The translations under genes were made by a program, and so were the position numbers. 64,000 nucleotides of DNA from Brevundimonas subvibrioides (GTDB lineage: Bacteria; Pseudomonadota; Alphaproteobacteria; Caulobacterales; Caulobacteraceae). The stretch spans positions 744,001-808,000 of the forward strand of contig NZ_CP114542.1 in assembly GCF_027271155.1 (NCBI RefSeq), written 5' to 3'. Below, one piece after another: positions 52,201 to 64,000 of the stretch (position 1 is its first letter; each line of letters starts with the position of its first letter). A model generated the notes under the pieces. It did not search any database. It had not been told where the DNA came from and saw nothing but the letters and a program-made list of their open reading frames with translations.

Positions 52201-52853
52201 CCATAGGCCCCGGCTCCGAACGGTTCGCCCCAGGCCATGGCCGTCTCCAGCTCGGGCTTGGATCCCAGGATGCCGGAGGCCGCCAGATAGGCGATGAAGA
52301 CCCCGACCACGCCGACATAGGTCGCCATCATGGACCGGGTAACCGTGGCCAAAGCAAAGAAGATCGCCGAGGTCAGGAAGACACCGGGCAGGCCGAAGAC
52401 CAGGTAGGCGTAGGCGTAGTCCCACGGACGGAGCGCGCCGATGGTTTCCTTGTCCACCCATGGGGCCAGCGTGCCTGCGACGATGCCGATGGTCACACTG
52501 AGGAAGCACAGGGCGGTGGCGGCAAAGGCCCCGGCGAAGCGGCCGTACAGATATTCGAACTTGTTGATCCGGGTCGCCTGGACCATGGGCCCGAAGCCGG
52601 TCTGGACGTCGCGGACGACGACGTTGGCGACGATGGCCGTGGTCGCCAGCATGAAGAAGACCGCCATGATCCCGTTGATCGTGGCCAGGGCATAGGGGGC
52701 GTTCTTGTGGACGTTGCCGCCCGCCCCGATGGAGATGTTGTCCGACGCCGCCACAAGCCCGAAGCCCAGAAGGCCGAAGACGATGGCGATCACCCAGAAG
52801 GCCGGCTGGCGCAGCTGGTAGCGGAATTCGAAGGCAGCGACCTTGGCGAACAT
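49275..52853 (-). CDS. ABC-2 permease fused to M1-type zinc peptidase
   Basis: This 1192-residue fusion has an N-terminal membrane half (about 1-610) with some twelve to fourteen segments in two ABC-2-like halves. A C-terminal peptidase half has HEFGHQWW at 932-939 and a downstream Glu near 956 in SETLAQYS as third zinc ligand. The GXMEN exopeptidase motif is not seen; the place is taken by AWSEGLGFI. The ATPase of the gene just upstream would power the permease. Substrate and direction are unknown. The ATG is four bases after the ATPase stop. Confidence 0.87.
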   Translation of the reverse strand: MFAKVAAFEFRYQLRQPAFWVIAIVFGLLGFGLVAASDNISIGAGGNVHKNAPYALATINGIMAVFFMLATTAIVANVVVRDVQTGFGPMVQATRINKFEYLYGRFAGAFAATALCFLSVTIGIVAGTLAPWVDKETIGALRPWDYAYAYLVFGLPGVFLTSAIFFALATVTRSMMATYVGVVGVFIAYLAASGILGSKPELETAMAWGEPFGAGAYGLVTRYWTAIERNTINAPLEGVLLWNRIIWIGVSVGVLALAYVLYQPAVRGAKAGKLDKLRALAAAPAAPGVVDRPLASPTEGLAASWSRLASRTGIEMAMVFKSPAFAVLILLGFAFATTTLLVLGEIYGAPILLVTRTVISGLLGAFGLISIIVAIYYSGELVWRDRDRKVHEIIDASSTPDWTFILPKTLALVLVLVSILLAGVVAGVAVQTFKGYYDFELGKYLMWYVLPGAVNFGLIAVLAIFVQSLSPNKFVGWAIMVVYLISTLVMSNLGFDHILYRYGSGIGVPLSDMNGQGDFRGFANWTDAYWTMAAIILLVLGYGLWRRGTETRYLPRLRRLPSRLMGPAGIIGGVALVAFIGLGSFIYVNTNVWNEYRNQGSQERLQADYEKTLLRFETTPQPTLVDVKLDLDLHPRAPRLETRGTYTIENRTGAPLSEMHLRWNDDLEIKALDVQGARMVREWPEFSYRIYRFATPMAPGERRTVSFDTVLEQRGFRLGGNTTRIVDNGTFVTNQEFAPIIGMDRNGTLQDRAKRRKFGLPAELRPAKLEDMSATGRNYIGADWVTTDVTVTTDADQTPLAPGYQRSDVTRDGRRTVRFVTESPVLYFLSVQSARYEIARRMHNGVEMVVYHDARHGRNVDRMMTALATSLDYYQANFSPYQFRQARISEFPAYADYAQSFPNTFAWSEGLGFIADLKDPNKIDYVTYVGAHEFGHQWWAHQVVGANMQGMTLLSETLAQYSALMVMERLYGPDKIRRFLQFELNNYLRSRGTERIEELPLNRVENQQYIHYRKGALVMYLLKDQIGEANLNRALSQFLSAHAFKGAPYPRSVDLIALIRANAPADKQALITDLFEKITLYDLKTTASTATRRPDGRWDVAVTVEARKLYADGQGEETEAPLNESIDIGLFTAEPGKGAFDRSNVVVLERRALHSGTQTFRFVTTARPTFAGVDPYNKWIDRNSDDNVRGMD

Positions 52854-52857
52854 GGTC

Positions 52858-53739
52858 TTACGCCGCGACTTTGCGCGAGGCGCTGAGCGTCGAGAAATAG
52901 ACGTCCTCAAGCCCGCCCGGCACCGGCTCGAAGCCTTCGCCCGGACGACGGTCGCTGAGGACGTGGATCACGGTCCTGCCGGCGAACAGCCGGGTCGAGA
53001 TGACCTCGTACTTTTCGCGATGTTCGGGCAGCGCGTCCCTGTCGATGGTCTTCTTCCAGACCCGGCCATTCAGCTGTTCCATCAGCTGGGCGGGGGCCCC
53101 TTCCAGCTGGATCTTGCCACCGGCCAGAACGGCCATCTTCGGGCACAGGTCGGCGACGTCCTCGACGATATGGGTGGACAGGATGATGACGACGTTGTCG
53201 GCGATCTCGGCCAGCAGGTTCAGGAAGCGGTTGCGCTCCTCGGGGTCGAGCCCCGCCGTCGGCTCATCGACGATGATCAATTTCGGATTGCCGATCAGGG
53301 CCTGGGCGATGCCGAAGCGCTGGCGCATGCCGCCGGAAAAGCCCGCCAGGGCCTTCTTGCGCACCGACCACAGATTGGTCTGGTTCAGCAGGGTCTCGAC
53401 CGTTTCCTTGCGATCCTTGCCGGACGCAATGCCCTTCAGCACCGCCATGTGATCCAGCATGTCCCAGGCCGAGACGCGCGGATAGACGCCGAAATCCTGG
53501 GGGAGATAGCCGAGGGTGCGGCGCAGCTTCTCCGGCTCCGCGATCACATCGATGCCGTCGAAGTCGATGGAGCCGGACGTCGGCGTCTGCAGGGTGGCGA
53601 TCGAACGCATCAGCGTCGACTTGCCCGCGCCGTTGGGACCCAGCAGGCCAAACATGCCGTTCGGCACCGTCAGGGAGACGTCGTCGAGGGCCCGCGTCCC
53701 GTTGCCATAGACGTGAACCAGATTCTTGATCGTAAGCAT
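52858..53739 (-). CDS. ABC transporter ATPase for the permease-peptidase fusion
   Basis: This 293-residue ATPase has Walker A GPNGAGKST near residues 33-41, Q-loop LPQDFG, signature FSGGMRQRFG, Walker B LIIVDEPTAGLD and H-loop STHIVED. The ATG at 53739 with AGGGGTG is chosen over a start seven codons earlier. Its stop is four bases before the permease-peptidase start, so the two form one transport unit. The order ATPase, then permease with M1 domain, recurs in Bacteroidetes and some proteobacteria without a known substrate. Confidence 0.92.
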   Translation of the reverse strand: MLTIKNLVHVYGNGTRALDDVSLTVPNGMFGLLGPNGAGKSTLMRSIATLQTPTSGSIDFDGIDVIAEPEKLRRTLGYLPQDFGVYPRVSAWDMLDHMAVLKGIASGKDRKETVETLLNQTNLWSVRKKALAGFSGGMRQRFGIAQALIGNPKLIIVDEPTAGLDPEERNRFLNLLAEIADNVVIILSTHIVEDVADLCPKMAVLAGGKIQLEGAPAQLMEQLNGRVWKKTIDRDALPEHREKYEVISTRLFAGRTVIHVLSDRRPGEGFEPVPGGLEDVYFSTLSASRKVAA

Positions 53740-53811
53740 GATGGCACCCCTGTCAGTCAAGCAAGCTTGTCACCCGGCAACGGGCGCGGCAAGTTACAGA
53801 AGCGTAAGAAT

Positions 53812-53834
53812 CCTTTTCCCTTTTCGGGAGAAGG
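53812..53834 (-). terminator. hairpin after amtB
   Basis: On the minus strand, CCTTCTCCC pairs with GGGAAAAGG across a short loop, with one mismatch. It lies eight bases after the amtB stop and is followed by ATTCTT, so a weak terminator is possible. Confidence 0.4.
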
Positions 53835-53841
53835 AAGTGGA

Positions 53842-55095
53842 TCAGTGGAGGCTCTCGCCGTGCTGGGAGTAGTCGAGGCCCTCGACCTCGCCGTCTCGTG
53901 GCACGCGCAGGCCGGTCGTGAACCTGCAGATCATCAGCACCAGGAAGGTCCCCGCCGCGCTCCAGGCGATGACGGCGGCGAGCCCGACGATCTGTTTGAC
54001 CACATCCGCTCCCTCGGCCACGCCATTGACGGCGGTGGTGGCGAAGAGGCCGGTCAGGATGGCGCCGACGATGCCGCCGACGCCGTGGATGCCGAAGGCG
54101 TCGAGGCTGTCGTCATACTTCAGGGCGTGCTTCAGCCAGACCGCCCCCGCGTAGCAGGCCGGACCGCCGATCAGGCCGATCAGGAAGGCCCCCTTGGGAT
54201 CGACGAAGCCGGCTGCCGGGGTGATGGCGACCAGGCCGCCGACGATGCCGGACAGTAGCCCCAGCAGGGTCGGGCGCTTTTTCTCGATCCACTCGATGGT
54301 CATCCAGCCCAGAGCGGCGGCGGCGGGCGCGATGAGGGTGTTCAGGGCGGCGACCGAAGCGATGCCGTCGGCGGCCCAGGCGCTGCCCGCATTGAAGCCC
54401 AGCCAGCCGACGAACAGCAGGCCCGTGCCGATGGCGGTGTAGGCGAGGTTGGCCGGCGCCATGTTGTCTCGCCCGAAGCCGTGGCGCGGGCCGAGCACGA
54501 GGGCGCAGACGAGGCCGGCCACGCCCGCATTGACGTGGACGACCGCGCCGCCGGCGAAGTCCAGCACGCCCCACGACCCCAGGTAGCCCCCGCCCCAGAC
54601 CTGGTGACAGATCGGCGCATAGACGATCAGGTGCCACAGGCCGAAAAACAGCAGGGACGCCGAGAACTTCATCCGCTCGGCGAAGGCCCCGGCGATCAGG
54701 GCCGGGGTGATGATGGCGAAGGTCAGCTGATAGGCGATCCAGAGATATTCCGGCAGGCCGGGGGCCAGGCTGTGGGCCGTGTCGATGCGGACGCCGTCGA
54801 GGAACAGGGCCTGCAAGCCGCCGATGAAGGGGTTGGTCGCGTCGCCCGAGGTGCCGAACGAGAGGCTGTAGCCGACGATGAACCACAGCACCGTCACCAC
54901 CATCAGGGCGGCCGTCGACGAGGCGATGGTGGCGATGATGTTCTTCTTCCTGACCATGCCGCCGTAGAAGAGCGCCAGTCCCGGCAGGGTCATCATCAGC
55001 ACGAAGGCGGTGGAGACGAGGATCCACGCCGTGCCCGCCCCGTCGAGGACGAGCGGCGCCTGATGGGCGAGGAGGTCAGGCGTGGGGAGCGTCAT
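53842..55095 (-). CDS. amtB: AmtB, ammonium transporter
   Basis: This 417-residue protein has eleven membrane segments and the Amt pattern FYGGMVRKKN, with the twin histidines of the pore in GGAVVHVNAG and FGIHGVGGIVG. It takes up ammonium and sends it to GlnA/GltBD. The partner PII gene glnK, usually beside amtB, is not in the window. It lies 38 bases after gltB on the same strand and may share the gltD-gltB transcript. No strong signal of its own is seen, though nitrogen control (NtrC) is typical. Confidence 0.94.
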   Translation of the reverse strand: MTLPTPDLLAHQAPLVLDGAGTAWILVSTAFVLMMTLPGLALFYGGMVRKKNIIATIASSTAALMVVTVLWFIVGYSLSFGTSGDATNPFIGGLQALFLDGVRIDTAHSLAPGLPEYLWIAYQLTFAIITPALIAGAFAERMKFSASLLFFGLWHLIVYAPICHQVWGGGYLGSWGVLDFAGGAVVHVNAGVAGLVCALVLGPRHGFGRDNMAPANLAYTAIGTGLLFVGWLGFNAGSAWAADGIASVAALNTLIAPAAAALGWMTIEWIEKKRPTLLGLLSGIVGGLVAITPAAGFVDPKGAFLIGLIGGPACYAGAVWLKHALKYDDSLDAFGIHGVGGIVGAILTGLFATTAVNGVAEGADVVKQIVGLAAVIAWSAAGTFLVLMICRFTTGLRVPRDGEVEGLDYSQHGESLH

Positions 55096-55133
55096 CGGCG
55101 GGGAGGCCTCAGGGAGCTAGAGGTGAACGGCGA

Positions 55134-59641
<4,508 letters not shown>

Positions 59642-59645
<4 letters not shown>

Positions 59646-61072
59646 GCGGCCTGCTCCTGGGTGCGGGCCTTCAGATAACGATCGATCTCGGCGGCAGCGT
59701 CCTGGCCATCGCGCACGGCCCAGACGACCAGCGAGGCTCCGCGCACGGCATCGCCCGCCGCATAGACGCCGGGCAGGCTGGTGGCGAAGCCGGACCGCGC
59801 GGTGGCCACCGTGTTCCATTCGGTCAGGCTGAGTTCGTCGTGATGGGCGGCGAAATCCTCCGGCTCGAAGCCCAGCGCCTCGATGACGAGGTCGGCCTTC
59901 AGGTCGAAATCGGCCCCCGGAACCGGCACAATCTCGCGGCGCTTGCCGAACTCGGGTTCCGACAGGGCCATGCGCGCCGCGCGGACGGCCGAGACCGAAC
60001 CGTCGCGGCTCATCAGGGCCTTGGGCGCGCCCAGCCATTCGAAATGGATCCCCTCTTCCTCCGCATTCAGGACCTCGCGGGCCGAGCCGGGCATGTTCTC
60101 GCGGTCGCGGCGGTACAGGCAGGTGACGCTCTCGGCCCCCTGGCGGATGGCGGTGCGGACGCAGTCCATCGCCGTGTCGCCGCCGCCGATGACGACGACG
60201 TTGCGACCGCGCGCATGATGTCCGGTGGCGTCGTCCGCCTCGCCCAGGTCGCGGCGGTTCTGGTGGATCAGGAAGTCCAGGGCGGGGAGGGTGTCGCCGG
60301 GGCCCGCACCCGGAACCTGCAGCGCCCGGGCCTGATAGACGCCCATGGCCAACAGGACCGCGTCGTGCCTTTCGCGCAGTTCGGTCAGAGTGACGTCCGT
60401 TCCGACGTTGCAGTGGGTGACGAAGGTCACACCGCCGTCGATCAGGCGATCGATCCGGCGCTGGACGACCCGCTTCTCCAGCTTGAAGCCGGGGATGCCA
60501 TAGATCAGCAGGCCACCCGGGCGGTCATGGCGGTCGTAGACGGTGACCTGATAACCCTGCTCGCGCAGGCGGTCGGCGGCGGCCATGCCGGCGGGGCCGG
60601 CCCCGACGATGCCGACGCTCTCGGGGCGCTCATGCAGGGGACGGATCGGCTCGACCCAGCCGTTGTCGAAGGCGGTGTCGCCGATGAAGGCCTCGACAGA
60701 GCCGATGGTCACGGCCTCCCAGCCCGACTGGTTCAGGGTGCAGGAGCCCTCGCACAGCCGGTCCTGTGGACAGATACGGCCGCAGATCTCGGGCATGGTC
60801 GAGGTGGCGGAGGCGATCTTCCAGGCCTCGCGCAGTTCGTTCTCTGCCGACAGGCCCAGCCAGTCGGGGATGTTGTTCTGCAACGGGCAGGCGGTCTGGC
60901 AGAAGGGCACGCCGCAGTCGGTGCAGCGCCCGGCCTGGACCTCCAGGTTTTCGGTCGTCGGCTTGACGATGATCTCGCCGAAGTCCTGCACGCGCACGGA
61001 CGCCTCCGCCTTGGGCAGGCGGCGCGGTTGAACGACGAACCCGGTGGGTCCGGTGGGGCCTTTCTGTTGCAT
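59642..61072 (-). CDS. gltD: GltD, glutamate synthase small subunit
   Basis: This 476-residue NADPH-oxidising subunit passes electrons to GltB. N-terminal Fe-S ligands are in CTDCGVPFCQTACPLQNNIPDW and CGRICPQDRLCEGSC, the FAD motif is VGIVGAGPAGMAAADRL and the NADPH motif is NVVVIGGGDTAMDCVRTA. It comes first in the transcript, before gltB, in contrast with the common gltB-gltD order. A 15-base perfect inverted repeat, TGTTGCATGGCAACA (61065-61079), covers the start codon. Confidence 0.96.
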
Positions 61073-61440
61073 GGCAACATATAACGACAGGCGAGGCCGT
61101 CAGCGCAAATGATTTCCCTATCGGGCGAGTGTGGCTTCATCAGACAGCACGGAACGTGCGACGATACGCCGAAAGTTGCGATTTCTTCTCATTATGCCTT
61201 TGGGCGGAGTCGTGGGCACTCCTGATCGGCACCGCCTGATCCCTTGGCCCGCGCCCGCCCTGCGCAGCGGTCGTGACGGTTTCATTACCCATAAGGCTTG
61301 TCCGGCCTTGCCCGCCGTGCTGCTTATGCCGCAACGATGCGCCGGGACAGGCACCTGGATGGGAGTGAAGCGTTGATCAGGACTTCTCCGACGGGCGCGC
61401 CCCGTCTGCGACAGCAAGGGCGATGGACGGAGGTCACGCG
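61073..61440. other. intergenic region between divergent gltD and the peptide transporter
   Basis: About 370 bases without a gene. It holds the inverted repeat TGTTGCATGGCAACA at the gltD start (61065-61079), a six-base hairpin GACGGG/CCCGTC (61390-61406) in the leader of the transporter and the GGAGG site at 61429-61433. No clear sigma-54 or sigma-70 promoter match stands out by eye. The region is less GC-rich than the genes and should contain both promoters. Confidence 0.6.
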
Positions 61441-63387
61441 GTGAATCTCGTCATCATTCTGGGCATCATCGTCACCCTGGTCACCGGTATCCCGGTTCTG
61501 CTCCAGATCCTCAAGAACCACCCCAAGGGGCTGATCACCTGCTTCTTCGCCGAGATGTGGGAACGGTTTTCCTTCTACGGCATGCGGGGTCTGCTGATCT
61601 TCTATCTAACCCAGCATTTCCTCTTCGACGACCAGTTCGCGACCGGCCAGTACGGCACCTACGGTTCGCTGGTCTATCTGCTGCCCCTGCTCGGCGGCAT
61701 CGTCGCGGACCGCTACATCGGCACGCGCAAGGCCATAATCTTCGGCGCCATCCTTCTCGTCATGGGCCATGGGCTGATGGCCTATGAGGGCAATCCCGCG
61801 CGTCAAACCTTGGCCATCGGTGGTCAGAACTACGCCGTCTCTGTCGAGGGTCGAGGCGCCGAGCGCGTCACCGAGATCAACATCGCCGGCCAGAACTACG
61901 CCTATAGCGAAGGCGAGACGGGCCTCGCCATCGCCGGCCTGCCCGCCGATGCCGCCGTCCCCGCCAATGTGCCGACCGGCCAGTACGAGATGCAGGTCCA
62001 ACGCGATCCGATGGGCGTGAACGCCTTCTATCTGGCCCTGTCGCTGATCATCATGGGGGTCGGCTTCTTGAAGCCGAACATCTCCACCCTGGTCGGACAG
62101 CTCTATACCCAGGGGGACCCACGCCGGGATTCCGGCTTCACCCTGTATTACTACGGCATCAACCTCGGCTCGTTCTGGGCGGCGGTGCTGTGCGGATATC
62201 TGGGCCAGACGTTCGGTTGGGGCTGGGGCTTCGGCCTCGCGGGACTCGGCATGCTTGGAGGCCTGATCGTCTTCGTGCTCGGCAAGGGTCTCCTGGAAGG
62301 CAAGGGCGAAAGCCCCTTCCCCGAGTTGATCAGGAAACCGGTGGTGGGGCCGATCAACCGCGAATGGCTGATCTACATTCTCGGCGCGGCGGCGGTGATC
62401 CCGATGATGTTCATCGCTCGCAGCCACGAAACGGTCGGCTACGGCCTGATCGCGGCCACCCTGGCGGCGCTCGCCTATGTGACCTGGTTCATCGTCGCCA
62501 AGCTGAAGGGCGACAAGGTCGCGCGCGAGCGGATGATGTTGGCCATGGTGCTGGTGTTCGGCTCGGCGGTGTTTTTCACCCTGTTCGAACAGGCGGGTTC
62601 CTCGCTGAACCTGTTCGCCGAGCGCAACGTCGACCTGGCCGTCACTGCCAGTGCCGGCACCTTCCTGGGCATTCCCTATGGCTCGCCGGAACAGCTGGCC
62701 GCCGCCGGGATCGTCCCCGCCAACTGGTGGAGCTGGATCGACACCTCCCTGACGGCGTCGCAGACCCAGTCGTTCAACGCGGGCTTCATCCTGATCTTCG
62801 CGCCGGTGTTCGCAGCCCTTTGGGTCTTCCTGGCCAAGCGCCGGATGGATCCGAATCCGGTGGTGAAGTTCGGCCTCGGGATCATCCAGGTCGGTCTGGG
62901 CTTCCTGGTCGTGGTCTGGGGTGCCAACTCGGGCATGGTGGACGACGCGTTCCGCACCCCGCTGGTGCTCCTGGCCATCCTCTATCTGCTGCACACCCTG
63001 GGCGAGCTGTTCCTGTCGCCGGTGGGTCTGTCGGAGATCACCAAGCTGTCGGTGCCTTCGATCGTCAGCTTCATGATGGCGGTCTGGTTTATGGCCTCGT
63101 CGATCGCTCACTTCCTGGGTGGTATCATCGCGGGCCTCGCCGGGACCGAGACGGTCAGTGGAGAGGTGACCAATCCGCAGGCCGCGCTGCAGAGCTCGCT
63201 CGATTCGTTCAACACGATCGGATGGGTCGGCGTCGGCATCGGCGTGGCCTTCATCCTGGCCAGCTTTTTCATCGCGAAATGGTCGAACGGGGTGAATGAT
63301 CCGAATAACCATCCCGGGCCGACGCCGACCGATCGCGGTCAGGAGGACGGCAACATCGCCGCCCCGCAGACCTCGACCCCGGGCTGA
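61441..63387 (+). CDS. POT/PTR-family proton-coupled peptide transporter
   Basis: This 648-residue protein from the GTG at 61441 has the E1xxE2R motif of di/tripeptide symporters (AEMWERFSFYG, E38/E41/R42) and FLKPNISTLVGQLY. About fourteen membrane segments are expected. A large periplasmic insertion lies between segments three and four (about 116-193) with a repeated GQNYA unit. A perfect GGAGG lies seven bases before the GTG; an in-frame ATG at 61423 has a poorer site. It would import small peptides with protons. Confidence 0.88.
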   Translation: MNLVIILGIIVTLVTGIPVLLQILKNHPKGLITCFFAEMWERFSFYGMRGLLIFYLTQHFLFDDQFATGQYGTYGSLVYLLPLLGGIVADRYIGTRKAIIFGAILLVMGHGLMAYEGNPARQTLAIGGQNYAVSVEGRGAERVTEINIAGQNYAYSEGETGLAIAGLPADAAVPANVPTGQYEMQVQRDPMGVNAFYLALSLIIMGVGFLKPNISTLVGQLYTQGDPRRDSGFTLYYYGINLGSFWAAVLCGYLGQTFGWGWGFGLAGLGMLGGLIVFVLGKGLLEGKGESPFPELIRKPVVGPINREWLIYILGAAAVIPMMFIARSHETVGYGLIAATLAALAYVTWFIVAKLKGDKVARERMMLAMVLVFGSAVFFTLFEQAGSSLNLFAERNVDLAVTASAGTFLGIPYGSPEQLAAAGIVPANWWSWIDTSLTASQTQSFNAGFILIFAPVFAALWVFLAKRRMDPNPVVKFGLGIIQVGLGFLVVVWGANSGMVDDAFRTPLVLLAILYLLHTLGELFLSPVGLSEITKLSVPSIVSFMMAVWFMASSIAHFLGGIIAGLAGTETVSGEVTNPQAALQSSLDSFNTIGWVGVGIGVAFILASFFIAKWSNGVNDPNNHPGPTPTDRGQEDGNIAAPQTSTPG

Positions 63388-63429
63388 GGGTCACAGGGGC
63401 GGCGTATCGCACGCCGCCCCTGTTTGCCG

Positions 63430-64000
63430 TCAGAACGTCCGGCGCGCCTGCAGGAAGACGAACGGCCCCTGGCGCGTGCCCCTGTCCTCCCGGAAGGCCA
63501 GCGGTGAACTGTTCCGCGGCCCGGAATAGACGAAGCGGGTGCGTCGGCGTTCCAGATCGCTGGCATTGCCCGCGTCGAACCGCAGCGTCAGCTCGGGGCG
63601 CGGCTTCCACTGGACGAAGAAGGTCAGGTCTGGATCGGTCTCCAGGCGGCGGACCTCGCGGATCCGGTACTGGAATGAGTCGTCCAGATTGCAGCCATGG
63701 TGACCGCCATAGGACCATCGGCCGCCGCGCAGGTCCTGATCGAAGCTGACCCCGCAGCCATTGGCCAGCTGGCTGCTGAACCGCCGCGCCTCTCCCGTCA
63801 GGGGATCGATCACGCTCGACTGGTTCCAGCTGTAGCGCGCATGAAAGCGGGCATTGGCGAGGCCGAACCGGTCCAGCGGCAGGGCCAGCTGCACCTGCTG
63901 GAAATCGGAGGTTCCCGTCCCGACGTTGCCCACGGCCTCGAACCCGCCGACCAGGGGAATGACGTCGACGATGTCTTCCCACTTGCGGTGCGATGCCGTC
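63430..64000 (-). CDS. TonB-dependent receptor, C-terminal part (runs off the window)
   Basis: The last 189 codons or so are visible, and the frame stays open to base 64000. The pattern is alternating strands of an outer-membrane barrel (FHARYSWNQSSV, FDQDLRGGRWSYGG, LTFFVQWKPRPELTLRFDAGN, FVFLQARRTF) that ends in a phenylalanine, the usual signal for barrel assembly. The DAGNASD block is frequent near the end of TonB-dependent receptors. The ligand cannot be told without the plug domain. Confidence 0.75.
   Translation of the reverse strand, partial: TASHRKWEDIVDVIPLVGGFEAVGNVGTGTSDFQQVQLALPLDRFGLANARFHARYSWNQSSVIDPLTGEARRFSSQLANGCGVSFDQDLRGGRWSYGGHHGCNLDDSFQYRIREVRRLETDPDLTFFVQWKPRPELTLRFDAGNASDLERRRTRFVYSGPRNSSPLAFREDRGTRQGPFVFLQARRTF

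Noticed and set aside
48774..52886. A 1370-codon open frame on the plus strand opposite the permease-peptidase gene
   Set aside because: It mirrors the GC-rich codon pattern of the minus-strand gene; the protein has no domain, is Gly/Asp/Arg-rich, and the opposite strand has clear transporter and peptidase motifs.

Overview
The window is 64 kb of dense, high-GC, protein-coding DNA from a Gram-negative chromosome. The gene content points to an alphaproteobacterium of the order Caulobacterales, most like Brevundimonas. The pointers are AddAB of the alphaproteobacterial type, the AmgK/MurU peptidoglycan-recycling pair, an FzlA-like FtsZ-binding GST homologue beside QueG, a MotA stator, many Tat and lipoprotein signals, and a TonB receptor end. 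The genus is inference. I see no rRNA, tRNA, CRISPR array, prophage or insertion sequence.

Layout. 0-2.2 kb: 5' end of an S9-type peptidase, a VapBC-like toxin-antitoxin pair and a PlsC-like acyltransferase. 2.2-11.1 kb: a tightly overlapping set, tsaE-amgK-murU-addB-addA (tRNA modification, cell-wall sugar salvage, recombinational repair). 11.1-12.3 kb: a small island with two paralogous lipoproteins between copies of a palindromic repeat. 12.3-14.8 kb: trxA, a NYN-domain protein, trmD and rplS, closed by a strong terminator. 14.8-23.4 kb: a pectin/oligogalacturonide locus with a LamG lipoprotein, a PL10 pectate lyase, KdgK, KduD, an RpiB-family isomerase, a LacI regulator, an FAH-fold hydratase and an ExuT-like transporter. 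Three copies of the same ACCGGT-centred site lie upstream of its transcription units. 23.4-27 kb: methylmalonyl-CoA mutase (MutA, MutB). 27-33 kb: a small lipoprotein, MnmC, two repeat-rich lipoproteins, MotA and a FATP-like acyl-CoA synthetase. 33-42 kb: sorbosone-dehydrogenase-like and lipocalin lipoproteins, an ABC exporter, DUF427, several unknowns, QueG, FzlA-like and a CDF metal exporter. 42-49.3 kb: a citrate-synthase-like protein with a DNA-binding head that lacks its catalytic residues, UppP, a DUF962 protein, a secreted protein, an S41 peptidase, a membrane-embedded AraC regulator, a 3D-domain protein and a GST. 49.3-61 kb: an ABC ATPase paired with a permease-M1 peptidase fusion, AmtB, GltB and GltD (ammonium uptake and assimilation). 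61-64 kb: a POT peptide transporter and the C-terminus of a TonB-dependent receptor.

How the genes work together. The pectin locus reads as extracytoplasmic cleavage of pectate, uptake of uronates, isomerisation by an RpiB-type enzyme in place of KduI, reduction by KduD and phosphorylation by KdgK, all probably under the neighbouring LacI repressor. The points most worth a second look are the HTH citrate-synthase pseudoenzyme, the RpiB-type isomerase with its LacI regulon, the permease-peptidase fusion, the membrane AraC/S41 locus, the repeat-bounded lipoprotein pair and the NYN gene coupled to trmD.
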